Source: PFJX01 sp044227325 (GTDB taxonomy: Bacteria; Pseudomonadota; Gammaproteobacteria; Burkholderiales; Thiobacillaceae). From it: a stretch of DNA of 64,000 nt. The stretch spans positions 1-64,000 of the forward strand of contig JBGAFI010000003.1 of NCBI GenBank assembly GCA_044227325.1. Direction: 5' to 3'. Positions 42,047-52,718 of the stretch are shown here, in pieces. Each line of letters opens with the position of its first letter. Position 1 is the stretch's first letter. Under the pieces are notes generated by a model. That model saw only the letters and a program-made list of their open reading frames with translations. It was not told the DNA's origin and ran no database searches. The translations under genes were made by a program, and so were the position numbers.

Positions 42047-43936
42047 ATGATTTTTCCGGACAATTTCGATGTGATCGTGGTGGGCGGCGGACATGCCGGT
42101 AGCGAGGCGGCGCTCGCCTCGGCGCGCATGGGCGTTAAAACGCTGCTGCTGACCCACAACATCGAGACCCTGGGCGCCATGTCCTGCAACCCTTCCATCG
42201 GTGGCATCGGCAAGGGCCATCTGGTGCGCGAGGTCGACGCCCTGGGCGGCGCCATGGCCATCGCCACGGATGAGGCGGGCATCCAGTTCCGCACCCTGAA
42301 TTCCTCGAAGGGACCCGCGGTGCGCGCCACCCGCGCCCAGGCTGATCGCGTGCTGTACAAGCAGGCGATCCGCTCGAGGATTGAAAATCAGCCCAATCTC
42401 ACCTTGTTCCAGCAGGCGGTGGACGACCTGATCCTCGACGGGGACGCGGTGGCCGGCGTGAAAACCCAGCTGGGCATCGTCTTCCGGACCAGGGCGGTGG
42501 TGCTGACCACGGGCACCTTCCTGGCGGGGCTGATCCATGTTGGCCTGGAGAACTTCCAGGCGGGCCGCATGGGCGATCCGCCGGCCGTGTCGCTGGCCGC
42601 CCGGCTGCGCGAACTCAACCTGCCCGTGGGGCGGCTGAAGACCGGCACGCCGCCCCGCATCGACGGACGCAGCATCGACTTCGGCGTGATGCAGGTGCAG
42701 CCCGGGGACGATCCGGTACCGGTGTTTTCCTTCATGGGCCGGCGCGACATGCACCCCGCCCAGTTGCCCTGCTGGATCACCCAGACCAACGAGCGGACCC
42801 ACGAGATCATCCGCCAGGGGCTGGACCGCTCGCCGCTCTATACCGGGGTCATCGAGGGTGTCGGTCCCCGCTACTGTCCGAGCATCGAGGACAAGATCAA
42901 CCGCTTCGCCGACAAGTCCGGCCACAACGTGTTCCTCGAGCCGGAGGGGCTGGGCACGCGCGAGTTCTATCCGAACGGGGTTTCCACCAGCCTGCCCTTC
43001 GATGTGCAACTGAATCTGGTGCGCTCCATCAGGGGCCTGGAAAACGCCCACATCCTGCGCCCCGGCTACGCCATCGAATACGATTACTACGACCCGCGCG
43101 GCCTCAAGCCGAGCCTGGAAACCAAGGTGATACGCGGCCTGTTCTTCGCCGGCCAGATCAATGGCACCACGGGTTACGAGGAGGCCGCCGCCCAGGGCTT
43201 GCTCGCGGGCCTGAACGCGGGCCTCCTGATCCAGGAAAGGGAGGCTTGGTGGCCGCGCCGGGACCAGGCCTATCTGGGGGTCATGGTGGACGACCTGACC
43301 GCACAGGGCGTGCTGGAACCCTATCGCATGTTCACCAGCCGGGCCGAATACCGCCTGAGCCTGCGTGAGGACAACGCCGACCAGCGCCTGACGGAGATCG
43401 GCCGGAATCTCGGCCTGGTCGACGATGCGCGCTGGGCGCGGTTCTGCGCCAAGCGCGAGGCGATCGCGCGCGAGAGCGAACGCTTGAAATCCACCTGGGT
43501 GAATCCCAACACCGGGTCGGCGGCGGATCTGCAACGTGTGCTCGGCAAGGGCATCGAACGGGAATACAGCCTGTTCGACCTGCTGCGCCGGCCCGGGGTC
43601 GACTACGCGAGCCTGATGACTTTGCCGGAGGCGGGTGAGGGAATCGCCGACGAGGAGGCCCGCGAGCAGGTGGAGATCGCCGCGAAGTACGCGGGCTATG
43701 TCGCCCGCCAGCAAGACGAGATCGAGCGCCAGCGCGCCCAGGAGGCGCAGCCCCTGCCGCTGGATTTCGACTACATGGCGCTGACCAGCCTGTCCATCGA
43801 GGTGCGCCAGAAGCTCAACAAGGCCCGGCCCGCCACCCTGGGTCAGGCGGCCCGAATATCCGGTGTGACGCCCGCGGCCATCTCGGTGCTCCTGGTCTAT
43901 CTGAAACGCGGCGCCTTATTGAAGGAGTCGGTGTGA
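42047..43936 (+). CDS. mnmG: tRNA uridine-5-carboxymethylaminomethyl modification enzyme MnmG (GidA)
   Basis: A 629-residue FAD protein, partner of MnmE. Nucleotide binding is shown by DVIVVGGGHAGSEAALASAR; family motifs include SCNPSIGGIGKGHLVREVDALGG, and FFAGQINGTTGYEEAAAQG near residue 370; the C-terminal helical part SIEVRQKLNKARPATLGQA is intact. The stop overlaps rsmG as GTGA. Confidence 0.99.
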   Translation: MIFPDNFDVIVVGGGHAGSEAALASARMGVKTLLLTHNIETLGAMSCNPSIGGIGKGHLVREVDALGGAMAIATDEAGIQFRTLNSSKGPAVRATRAQADRVLYKQAIRSRIENQPNLTLFQQAVDDLILDGDAVAGVKTQLGIVFRTRAVVLTTGTFLAGLIHVGLENFQAGRMGDPPAVSLAARLRELNLPVGRLKTGTPPRIDGRSIDFGVMQVQPGDDPVPVFSFMGRRDMHPAQLPCWITQTNERTHEIIRQGLDRSPLYTGVIEGVGPRYCPSIEDKINRFADKSGHNVFLEPEGLGTREFYPNGVSTSLPFDVQLNLVRSIRGLENAHILRPGYAIEYDYYDPRGLKPSLETKVIRGLFFAGQINGTTGYEEAAAQGLLAGLNAGLLIQEREAWWPRRDQAYLGVMVDDLTAQGVLEPYRMFTSRAEYRLSLREDNADQRLTEIGRNLGLVDDARWARFCAKREAIARESERLKSTWVNPNTGSAADLQRVLGKGIEREYSLFDLLRRPGVDYASLMTLPEAGEGIADEEAREQVEIAAKYAGYVARQQDEIERQRAQEAQPLPLDFDYMALTSLSIEVRQKLNKARPATLGQAARISGVTPAAISVLLVYLKRGALLKESV

Positions 43937-44553
43937 ACCTGGGTTCCCATCTTTCCGAGGCGCTGGCGGCGCTGGGGCTCGACCCCGAGCCCCGCCAGGA
44001 AGTCGCCTGGCTCGACTACCTGGATCTCATGGCCAAGTGGAACAAGACCTTCAACCTGACCGCGATCCATGAACTCGAGCGCATGCTCACCCACCACCTG
44101 CTCGACAGCCTCGCGGTCGCGCCCCATGTGGGCGCCGGCCCCCTGCTGGACGTGGGCAGCGGCGCGGGCTTGCCCGGCATCCCCCTGGCGATCCTGCGCC
44201 CCGAACTGAAGGTGACGCTGCTGGACGCCAGCCAGAAGAAATGTGGTTTCATGCAACAGGCGGCGATAGAACTGAAGTTGCCCAATGTCACCGTCGTGCA
44301 TGCCCGGGTCGAGGAGTTCCGTCCGCGCGACGGCTTTGCCCAGGTCGTGTCGCGGGCTTTCTCGGAGTTGTCCGAATTCGTGCGCCTGACCCGGCATCTC
44401 GTCGCGGAAGGCGGTGAATGGCTCGCCATGAAGGGCCTGTATCCCAACGAGGAAATCGCCCAACTCACGGGTGCCCGGGTGACCCGGGATATTCCCCTGC
44501 ATGTGCCCGGCCTGAACGCTGACCGGCATCTCATCGTCCTGGAGCCGACCTGA
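43933..44553 (+). CDS. rsmG: 16S rRNA (guanine527-N7)-methyltransferase RsmG
   Basis: A 206-residue SAM-dependent methyltransferase. The SAM motif LLDVGSGAGLPGIPLAILRP and the upstream WNKTFNLTAI stretch are diagnostic. GTG start at 43933 overlaps mnmG by four bases; the stop overlaps parA by one (TGATG). The chain mnmG-rsmG-parA-parB is a conserved origin-side operon. Confidence 0.98.
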   Translation: MNLGSHLSEALAALGLDPEPRQEVAWLDYLDLMAKWNKTFNLTAIHELERMLTHHLLDSLAVAPHVGAGPLLDVGSGAGLPGIPLAILRPELKVTLLDASQKKCGFMQQAAIELKLPNVTVVHARVEEFRPRDGFAQVVSRAFSELSEFVRLTRHLVAEGGEWLAMKGLYPNEEIAQLTGARVTRDIPLHVPGLNADRHLIVLEPT

Positions 44554-45332
44554 TGGCCCGCATCATCGCAATCACCAACCAGAAGGGCGGCGTCGGCAAG
44601 ACCACCACCGCCGTCAATCTGGCCGCAAGCCTGGCCAGTTTCGAGCGCAAGGTTCTGCTCATCGACCTGGACCCCCAGGGCAATGCCACCACCGGCAGCG
44701 GCATCGGCAAGCAGGGGCTGGCGAAAACCGTCTATCACCTGTTGCTGGGCGCGTCGGACTTCGCCTCGGTTCACGTGCGCGCCGAGGCCGGGGGCTTCGA
44801 TCTGGTGCCGGCGAACCGTGATCTCGCGGGCGCCGAGGTGGAACTCGTGGATGCGAGCCAGCGCGAATTCCGCCTCAAGACCGCGCTGGAGAAATTCGCG
44901 GACTTGTACGACTACGTGCTCATCGACTGCCCGCCCGCCCTCAATCTGCTCACCGTCAACGCGCTGACCTGCGCCGATTCGGTGATCATTCCCATGCAGT
45001 GCGAGTACTTCGCCATCGAGGGCCTGGCGGATCTGGTCAATACCATCAAGAAGATCAAGGCGCGCCTGAATCCGGCCCTGGTCATCGATGGCGTCGTGCG
45101 CGTCATGTTCGACAATCGCAACACGCTGGCCCAACACGTCTCCGATCAGCTCAAGGGCCATTTCGGCGCCAAGGTGTTCGATACCCTGGTGCCGCGCAAC
45201 GTGCGCCTGGCCGAGGCGCCCAGCCACGGCATGGCGGCATTGCAGTACGACCGGGGCTCGAAAGGCGCCCAGGCCTATCTCCAGATGGCGCGCGAACTCA
45301 TCGAAAAGCAGGAAGGATTCCGGCATGGCTAA
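44553..45332 (+). CDS. parA: Chromosome partitioning ATPase ParA (Soj)
   Basis: A 259-residue deviant Walker ATPase: KGGVGKTTTAVNLAASLA, LLIDLDPQGNATTG and DYVLIDCPPALNLL. It forms DNA-bound gradients that pull ParB-parS complexes apart. It is followed by parB with an eight-base overlap, and by analogy acts on the five parS-like sites of this window. Confidence 0.98.
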   Translation: MARIIAITNQKGGVGKTTTAVNLAASLASFERKVLLIDLDPQGNATTGSGIGKQGLAKTVYHLLLGASDFASVHVRAEAGGFDLVPANRDLAGAEVELVDASQREFRLKTALEKFADLYDYVLIDCPPALNLLTVNALTCADSVIIPMQCEYFAIEGLADLVNTIKKIKARLNPALVIDGVVRVMFDNRNTLAQHVSDQLKGHFGAKVFDTLVPRNVRLAEAPSHGMAALQYDRGSKGAQAYLQMARELIEKQEGFRHG

Positions 45333-46164
45333 ACTCAAGGGACTCGGGCGCGGACTCGATGCGTTGTTGGGCGAGGGAGACACCTCCGATGGCGAGCGTT
45401 TGCTCACCCTGCCGGTGGAAAGCCTGGTGCCTGGCAAGTACCAGCCCCGGACGCGCATGGACGCGGGGGCGTTGGCCGAGCTGGCCGACTCGATCCGTTC
45501 CCAGGGCTTGATGCAGCCCATCCTGGCCCGTTCCATACCCGGCGGCCGTTTCGAAATCATCGCCGGTGAGCGCCGCTGGCGCGCCAGCCAGTTGGCCGGA
45601 CTCAAGGAAGTGCCGGTGCTGGTGCGGGTGGTGGAGGACGAGGCGGCACTGAAGATGGCGCTGATCGAGAACATCCAGCGGGAGAACCTGAATCCCCTGG
45701 AAGAGGCCCAGGGCATCCATCGCCTGATCCAGGAATTCAGCATGACCCACCAGACCGCGGCGGAATCGGTGGGGCGCTCCCGGGTCGCCGTCTCCAATCT
45801 GCTTCGCCTGCTCAACCTGGCGAAGCCGGTGCAGGCGCTGTTGATGGAGGGTGAGCTGGACATGGGCCATGCCCGCGCCCTGCTGCCCCTGACCCACGCG
45901 AAACAGGTGGACGCGGCCCACGAACTGGTCCGGCGCGGCTATTCCGTGCGCGAGGCGGAGCGCCTGGTGAGCCGGCTCACGAAGCCCCAGGACAAGATGA
46001 TGGGGGAAAAGCGGGATCGGGATGTGGTCCGCCTGGAGGAGGAATTGTCGGATCGACTGGGCAGCACCGTGAGGATTGCCGCGAACCGCAAGGGGTCCGG
46101 GCGCATCAGCATCGAGTTTTCCAGTCTGGATCAACTGGATGGATTGTTGCGCCGCATCAAATAG
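45325..46164 (+). CDS. parB: Chromosome partitioning protein ParB (Spo0J)
   Basis: A 279-residue CTPase and parS-binding protein. The N-terminal KLKGLGRGLDALLG, the CTP-binding motif GERRWRASQLAGL, the ENIQRENLNPLEEA box, the helix-turn-helix TAAESVGRSRVAVSNLLRLL and a C-terminal dimerisation segment are complete. ATG 45325 overlaps parA. It is the natural ligand of the sites at 9715, 29890, 39060, 41972 and 50622. Confidence 0.98.
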   Translation: MAKLKGLGRGLDALLGEGDTSDGERLLTLPVESLVPGKYQPRTRMDAGALAELADSIRSQGLMQPILARSIPGGRFEIIAGERRWRASQLAGLKEVPVLVRVVEDEAALKMALIENIQRENLNPLEEAQGIHRLIQEFSMTHQTAAESVGRSRVAVSNLLRLLNLAKPVQALLMEGELDMGHARALLPLTHAKQVDAAHELVRRGYSVREAERLVSRLTKPQDKMMGEKRDRDVVRLEEELSDRLGSTVRIAANRKGSGRISIEFSSLDQLDGLLRRIK

Positions 46165-46200
46165 TGCAAACTGCGGGAAATTCCCGAGGCCTGATCAATT

Positions 46201-46219
46201 TCATCAATCTGATTGATGA
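46201..46219. promoter_or_regulatory. 19-bp perfect palindrome before the atp operon
   Basis: TCATCAATC-T-GATTGATGA lies 40-58 bases upstream of atpI in an AT-rich stretch, next to likely promoter elements (TTGCAT 46220, TATCAT 46244). It may be a regulator binding site for the ATP synthase operon. No known consensus matched with certainty. Confidence 0.5.
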
Positions 46220-46258
46220 TTGCATTAGCCGCGCTAATTCTTATATCATTGTCCGCTA

Positions 46259-46612
46259 ATGTTTTTTGGCCTATCTCTGCAAGCGGTCGTGTTGAGCGTC
46301 GTCGCGCTGCTGGTTTGGGGATGGCAGGGATGGGCGGTGGCCGTCGCCGTGATGTATGGCGGGTGCGTGGCTTTGCTGAACGCGGGTTTGCTGGTGTGGC
46401 GCTGGTATCGGGGTTTGCATGATTACCACTGCGATGGCGGGCGCCATCTGAGATCGTTCTACCGTTCCGAAATGGAGCGGTTTTTTGTTGTCTGTACTTT
46501 GTTGGCCGCGGGCCTTGCCGGATTGGGTCTGGCTCCGTTGCCGTTGTTGACGGGTTTCATCGTTGGGCAGTTCGCTTGGGTGATCGCGGCCGCTGCCCGC
46601 AAGACTGAATGA
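46259..46612 (+). CDS. atpI: ATP synthase subunit I
   Basis: A 117-residue membrane protein with four hydrophobic segments and the AtpI-type centre VMYGGCVALLNAGLLVWR. It helps assemble the c-ring or supports Mg2+ uptake; it is not part of the mature enzyme. ATG 46259 has no visible ribosome-binding site, so it may be made at a low level. First gene of the atp operon, 13 bases before atpB. Confidence 0.9.
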   Translation: MFFGLSLQAVVLSVVALLVWGWQGWAVAVAVMYGGCVALLNAGLLVWRWYRGLHDYHCDGGRHLRSFYRSEMERFFVVCTLLAAGLAGLGLAPLPLLTGFIVGQFAWVIAAAARKTE

Positions 46613-46625
46613 CAGGTTAAGAGCT

Positions 46626-47507
46626 ATGTCCGCTGAAGCGCACACCTCGACGGAATACATCAAGCACCACTTGCAGAATCTGACCTATGGCCAGCTGCCG
46701 GCGGGCTATCAACGCACCGATGGCGAGGTGCTTGAACAAGGCACCTGGACCCTGGCCCATTCCGCCCAGGAAGCCAAGGACATGGGCTTTTTCGCCATCA
46801 ACGTGGACACCATGGGTTTCTCCATCATCCTGGGCGTCCTGTTCCTTTTTCTGTTCAGCCGGGCCTCGAAAAGCGCGGCCGCCACGGGTGTGCCGACCGG
46901 GCTGCAGAATTTCGTGGAATGGGTGGTCGAATTCATCGATACCAGTGTCAAGGGCTCTTTCACCGCCCGCAACGCCATGGTGGCGCCCCTGGCCCTGACC
47001 ATCTTCATCTGGATCTTCCTGATGAACCTGATGGATCTGCTGCCCGTCGACTGGTTGCCCCATGTCGCCGGCTGGCTCGGACTGCCGTTCTTGAAGGTGG
47101 TCGCTTCCACGGATCCCAACGCCACTTTCGGCATGTCCCTCTCCGTTTTCTTTCTCGTGCTCTATTACAGCATCAAGATGAAGGGCGTCGGCGGCTTCAT
47201 GGGCGAGCTCACCTTGCAGCCCTTCGGCAAGTGGGGCATGCCCGCGAACCTGCTTCTGGAAGGCGTGAACCTGATCGCCAAGCCGGTTTCCCTGGCCCTG
47301 CGTCTGTTCGGCAACATGTACGCGGGCGAGATGATCTTCATCCTGATCGCCATCATGTTCTCCGGCGGCGCCGTGCTGGCCCTGACCGGCGGCGTGCTGC
47401 AATGGGCGTGGGCGGTTTTCCATATCCTGATCATCACCCTGCAGGCCTTCATCTTCATGACCCTGACCATCGTCTACCTGGACATGGCGCATCAGGAACA
47501 TCACTGA
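46626..47507 (+). CDS. atpB: ATP synthase subunit a
   Basis: A 293-residue Fo subunit. The proton half-channel helix with the essential Arg is visible in NLIAKPVSLALRLFGNMYAGEM, and the last helix in LQAFIFMTLTIVYLDMA. Five to six membrane segments. The long N-terminal soluble part (to about residue 55) is normal for Betaproteobacteria. Works against the c-ring of AtpE. Confidence 0.98.
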   Translation: MSAEAHTSTEYIKHHLQNLTYGQLPAGYQRTDGEVLEQGTWTLAHSAQEAKDMGFFAINVDTMGFSIILGVLFLFLFSRASKSAAATGVPTGLQNFVEWVVEFIDTSVKGSFTARNAMVAPLALTIFIWIFLMNLMDLLPVDWLPHVAGWLGLPFLKVVASTDPNATFGMSLSVFFLVLYYSIKMKGVGGFMGELTLQPFGKWGMPANLLLEGVNLIAKPVSLALRLFGNMYAGEMIFILIAIMFSGGAVLALTGGVLQWAWAVFHILIITLQAFIFMTLTIVYLDMAHQEHH

Positions 47508-47565
47508 TTTCCCGCAATTTCATCCATCCGCAAATTTTCTGAATTCGACTGAAAGGAGTACTTAC

Positions 47566-47799
47566 ATGGAACACGCACTGCTCTATATCGCCGGCGCCAT
47601 CATGATGGGCCTGGGCGCTCTGGGTGCCTCGGTGGGCATCGGCATCCTGGGTGGCCGCTTCCTGGAAGGCGCGGCGCGCCAGCCGGAGCTGATCCCCATG
47701 CTGCGCACCCAGTTCTTCATCGTCATGGGCCTGGTCGACGCCGTGCCGATGATCGCCGTGGGTCTGGCCATGTACGTGCTCTTCGCCGTCGCGGCCTGA
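47566..47799 (+). CDS. atpE: ATP synthase subunit c
   Basis: A 77-residue proteolipid with two helices. The Gly-rich helix 1 (GLGALGASVGIGILGG), the RQPEL polar loop and the proton-carrying Asp58 in GLVDAVPMIAVG are present. The absence of the Na+-site Gln/Glu pattern points to a proton-driven enzyme. GAAAGGAG ribosome-binding site upstream. Confidence 0.98.
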   Translation: MEHALLYIAGAIMMGLGALGASVGIGILGGRFLEGAARQPELIPMLRTQFFIVMGLVDAVPMIAVGLAMYVLFAVAA

Positions 47800-47833
47800 T
47801 CAATCACCGCGATAACCCGCAAGAGGAGCGGTC

Positions 47834-48304
47834 ATGAACATCAATATGACCCTGATCGGGCAGTCCATCACCTTCGCCATCTTCGTATGGTTCTGCATGA
47901 AGTATGTGTGGCCGCCCATCATTGGAGCCCTGGAGGCTCGCAAGAAGCAGATCGCCGACGGCCTGGCCGCCGCCGATCGCGGCAAGCATGAGCTGGAACT
48001 GGCCGCCAAGCGCGCCAGCGAAACCATGCATGAAGCGAAGCTGAAGGCCGTGGAGATCATCGCCCAGGCCGAGAAACGCGCCATGCAGGTGGTCGAGGAA
48101 GCCAAGAACGACGCCAAGGCCGAGGGTGAACGCATGATCGCCGCCGCCAAGGCCGAGATCGAGCAGGAAAGCCATCGCGCCCGCGAATCCCTGCGCGGCG
48201 AAGTGGCCGCGCTGGTGGTGGCGGGTGCCGGCAAGGTGTTGCGCCGCGAGGTGAACGCCCAGGCCCATGCCGACCTGCTGGAAGCCATCAAGAACGAGCT
48301 GTGA
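47834..48304 (+). CDS. atpF: ATP synthase subunit b
   Basis: A 156-residue peripheral stalk protein: one N-terminal membrane helix (MTLIGQSITFAIFVWFCMKYVWPPI) and a long charged coiled coil rich in Ala, Glu and Lys. Homodimer linking Fo to the delta subunit. Its stop overlaps a possible GTG start of atpH. Confidence 0.98.
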   Translation: MNINMTLIGQSITFAIFVWFCMKYVWPPIIGALEARKKQIADGLAAADRGKHELELAAKRASETMHEAKLKAVEIIAQAEKRAMQVVEEAKNDAKAEGERMIAAAKAEIEQESHRARESLRGEVAALVVAGAGKVLRREVNAQAHADLLEAIKNEL

Positions 48305-48306
48305 CC

Positions 48307-48840
48307 ATGGAACGCTCGACTCTCGCCCGTCCCTATGCCGATGCGGTTGCCAAGCTGGCCGGCGCGGGCAACGCCTGGGCCGTCTGGTCGGAGCGGCTGG
48401 CGCTGCTCGCCCTGGTGGCCGCCGATGAGCAGATCCAGTCCCTGGCATGCAACCCCTCCGTTCCCGCCGAACGCCTGAGCGAAGTGATTCTCGCGGTCTG
48501 CGACGGCAAACTGGGGGCAGAGGGCGCCAATCTGGTCGGCCTGCTGGCGGAAAACAAACGCTTGAATCTGCTGCCGGAAATCGTGCAGTTGTTCGAGGCC
48601 ATGAAGGCCGCCCAGGAGGGTGTGCTGGAAGCCCATGTGACCACCGCGTTCGAATTGTCCGACACGCAGTTGGCGGGTCTGGTCGCGAAACTGGAAGCCA
48701 AGTTGGGCCGCAAGATCAGCGCCACCCAATCCCTGGATGCCGACCTGATCGGCGGCGTGGTGATCCAGGTCGGCGACGAAGTCATGGACGCGTCGGTGCG
48801 CGGCGGGTTGGCAAACCTCGCCGTCACCCTGAAAGCTTGA
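48307..48840 (+). CDS. atpH: ATP synthase subunit delta
   Basis: A 177-residue F1 subunit. It begins STLARPYADAVAKLA and ends with the conserved GGVVIQVGDEVMDASVRGGLANL, which contacts the b dimer. ATG 48307 matches the family's usual start; a GTG at 48301 that overlaps the atpF stop is an alternative adding two residues. Confidence 0.97.
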   Translation: MERSTLARPYADAVAKLAGAGNAWAVWSERLALLALVAADEQIQSLACNPSVPAERLSEVILAVCDGKLGAEGANLVGLLAENKRLNLLPEIVQLFEAMKAAQEGVLEAHVTTAFELSDTQLAGLVAKLEAKLGRKISATQSLDADLIGGVVIQVGDEVMDASVRGGLANLAVTLKA

Positions 48841-48859
48841 TTAGAAAATCGGAGTAGCT

Positions 48860-50401
48860 ATGCAACTCAACCCGTCTGAAATCAGCGAGCTGATCAAGAG
48901 CCGCATCCAGAACCTGGAATCCGGCTCCGAGCTGCGCACCCAGGGCACCGTGGTGTCCGTCACCGACGGCATCGTGCGCGTCCACGGCCTCGCGGAAGTC
49001 ATGCAAGGCGAAATGCTGGAGTTCCCCGGCAACGTCTTCGGCATGGCCCTGAACCTGGAGCGCGACTCCGTCGGCGCCGTGGTGCTGGGCGAATACGAAC
49101 ACATCACCGAGGGCGACACGGTCAAGTGCACCGGCCGCATTCTCGAGGTGCCGGTGGGCGAAGCCCTGCTCGGCCGCGTGGTCAACGCCCTGGGGCAACC
49201 CATCGACGCGAAGGGACCGATCAACGCCAGCGAATCCTCTCCCATCGAGAAGATCGCCCCCGGCGTCATCGCCCGCCAGTCCGTGTCCCAACCGATGCAG
49301 ACCGGCCTCAAGTCCATCGACGCCATGGTGCCGGTCGGACGCGGCCAGCGCGAACTGATCATCGGCGACCGCCAGACCGGCAAGACCGCCGTCGCCGTCG
49401 ACGCCATCATCAACCAGAAGGGCACCGGCGTGCTCTGCATCTACGTCGCGGTGGGCCAGAAAGCCTCCTCCATCGCCAACGTGGTGCGCAAGCTGGAAGA
49501 ACACGGCGCCATGGCCCACACCATCGTCGTCGCCGCCACCGCTTCCGACCCCGCCGCCATGCAGTTCATCGCGCCCTACGCCGGCTGCTCGATGGGCGAG
49601 TATTTCCGCGACACCGGCCGCGACGCTCTGATCGTCTATGACGACCTGACCAAGCAGGCCTGGGCCTACCGCCAGATCTCCCTGCTGCTGCGCCGCCCGC
49701 CGGGCCGCGAAGCCTACCCCGGCGACGTGTTCTACCTGCACTCCCGCCTGCTCGAGCGCTCCGCCCGCGTCAACGCCGAGTTCGTCGAGCGGAAGACCAA
49801 CGGCGCGGTCAAGGGCCAGACCGGTTCCCTGACCGCCCTGCCGGTCATCGAGACGCAGGCCGGCGACGTGTCCGCCTTCGTGCCGACCAACGTGATCTCC
49901 ATCACCGACGGCCAGATCTTCCTGGAGTCCGACCTGTTCAACGCCGGCATCCGTCCCGCCATCAACGCCGGCCTGTCCGTGTCCCGCGTCGGCGGCGCCG
50001 CCCAGACCAAGGTGATCAAGAAGCTGGGTGGCGGCATCCGTCTCGCCCTGGCCCAGTACCGCGAACTGGCCGCCTTCGCCCAATTCGCCTCCGACCTGGA
50101 CGAAGCCACCCGCAAGCAGTTGGAACGCGGCAAGATGGTCACCGAGCTGATGAAGCAGTTCCAGTATTCGCCCATGACCGTGGCCGAGATGGCCGTCACC
50201 CTGTTCGCCGTGAACCGGGGTTACATGGACGACGTGGAAGTGAAGCGCGCCCTGGCCTTCGAGGCTTCCCTCCAGTCCTTCCTGAAGGGCAAGTACGCCG
50301 CGATGATGGAAAAGATCCAGAGCACCGGCGACCTGGACGGCGAGACCGAGAAGCAGCTTTCCGCCGCCATCGACGACTTCAAGGCCAGCGCGGCTTATTG
50401 A
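48860..50401 (+). CDS. atpA: ATP synthase subunit alpha
   Basis: A 513-residue F1 subunit with a non-catalytic nucleotide site. P-loop GDRQTGKTAVA at 169-179; the arginine-finger region is in VPTNVISITDGQIFLESDLFN. Full length. It forms the alpha3beta3 head with AtpD. Confidence 0.99.
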   Translation: MQLNPSEISELIKSRIQNLESGSELRTQGTVVSVTDGIVRVHGLAEVMQGEMLEFPGNVFGMALNLERDSVGAVVLGEYEHITEGDTVKCTGRILEVPVGEALLGRVVNALGQPIDAKGPINASESSPIEKIAPGVIARQSVSQPMQTGLKSIDAMVPVGRGQRELIIGDRQTGKTAVAVDAIINQKGTGVLCIYVAVGQKASSIANVVRKLEEHGAMAHTIVVAATASDPAAMQFIAPYAGCSMGEYFRDTGRDALIVYDDLTKQAWAYRQISLLLRRPPGREAYPGDVFYLHSRLLERSARVNAEFVERKTNGAVKGQTGSLTALPVIETQAGDVSAFVPTNVISITDGQIFLESDLFNAGIRPAINAGLSVSRVGGAAQTKVIKKLGGGIRLALAQYRELAAFAQFASDLDEATRKQLERGKMVTELMKQFQYSPMTVAEMAVTLFAVNRGYMDDVEVKRALAFEASLQSFLKGKYAAMMEKIQSTGDLDGETEKQLSAAIDDFKASAAY

Positions 50402-50418
50402 TCGGATAGGAACAGAGC

Positions 50419-51285
50419 ATGGCCGCAGGCAAGGAAATACGCACCAAGATCAAGAGCGTGGAAAACACGCGCAAGATCACCCGCGCCATGGAAATGGTGG
50501 CGGCCGCGAAGATGCGCAAGGCGCAGGAACGCATGCGGCACGCGCGTCCCTATGCCGAGAAGATCGGCCGCGTCGCCTCCCATTTCAGCCAGGCCCATCC
50601 CGAGTACCGCCACCCCTTCGTGGTTTCACGTGAAACCACCAAGCGCGTCGGCCTCATCCTGGTCACCACCGACAAGGGCCTGTGCGGCGGTCTCAATACC
50701 AACGCCCTGCGTCTGGCCGTCTCCAAGCTCAAGGGCTGGGACGAGCAGAAGCTCGAGGTCGACATCTGCGCCATCGGCAACAAGGGCCTGGGATTCATGC
50801 AGCGCCTGGGCGGCAACATCGCCTCCCAGGTTTCCGGCATGGGCGACACGCCCCACATGGAGCGGCTCATCGGCCCGGTGCAGGTGATGCTGGATGCCTT
50901 CAAGGAAGGCCGCATCGACGCGCTTTACCTGATCTACAGCCGCTTCATCTCCACCATGAAGCAGGAGCCCGCCCTCAAGCAGCTTCTGCCGTTGTCCGGC
51001 GAGGAAGCCGTGGAGAAGGCCGAGCATCACTGGGACTACATCTACGAGCCGGAAGCGCGCTCCGTGGTGGACGGCCTCATGGTGCGCTACATCGAGGCGC
51101 TGATCTATCAGGCCGTGGCCGAGAACATGGCGTGCGAGCAGTCCGCGCGGATGGTGGCCATGAAGTCCGCCTCCGACAACGCCAAGAGCGTGATCGAGGA
51201 GCTCAAGCTGGTCTACAACAAGACCCGCCAGGCCGCGATCACCCAAGAGATTTCCGAGATCGTGGCAGGCGCCGCGGCCGTTTAA
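50419..51285 (+). CDS. atpG: ATP synthase subunit gamma
   Basis: A 288-residue rotor shaft. N-terminal KIKSVENTRKITRAMEMVAAAKMRKAQ and C-terminal MKSASDNAKSVIEELKLVYNKTRQAAITQEI helices form the coiled coil. Codons for VVSRETTKR around residue 70-78 coincide with a perfect-core parS-like site (50622-50637). Confidence 0.99.
   Translation: MAAGKEIRTKIKSVENTRKITRAMEMVAAAKMRKAQERMRHARPYAEKIGRVASHFSQAHPEYRHPFVVSRETTKRVGLILVTTDKGLCGGLNTNALRLAVSKLKGWDEQKLEVDICAIGNKGLGFMQRLGGNIASQVSGMGDTPHMERLIGPVQVMLDAFKEGRIDALYLIYSRFISTMKQEPALKQLLPLSGEEAVEKAEHHWDYIYEPEARSVVDGLMVRYIEALIYQAVAENMACEQSARMVAMKSASDNAKSVIEELKLVYNKTRQAAITQEISEIVAGAAAV
50622..50637. promoter_or_regulatory. parS-like site inside atpG
   Basis: GGTTTCACGTGAAACC carries the perfect 14-bp parS core and lies within a larger perfect palindrome GTGGTTTCACGTGAAACCAC (50620-50639). 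14 of 16 positions agree with the consensus. It encodes V-S-R-E-T in the gamma subunit, using TCA and CGT codons that are unusual in this GC-rich gene. Confidence 0.78.
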
Positions 51286-51314
51286 ATAGATTCGATATCA
51301 GTTAGGAAATAGCC

Positions 51315-52694
<1,380 letters not shown>

Positions 52695-52718
52695 GCGGGC
52701 GGATAAAGGACAGCCATC

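Noticed and set aside
46166..46200. GGGAAATTCCC palindrome behind parB as a terminator
   Set aside because: Short stem, no T-tract directly after it, and it lies in the promoter region of the atp operon.
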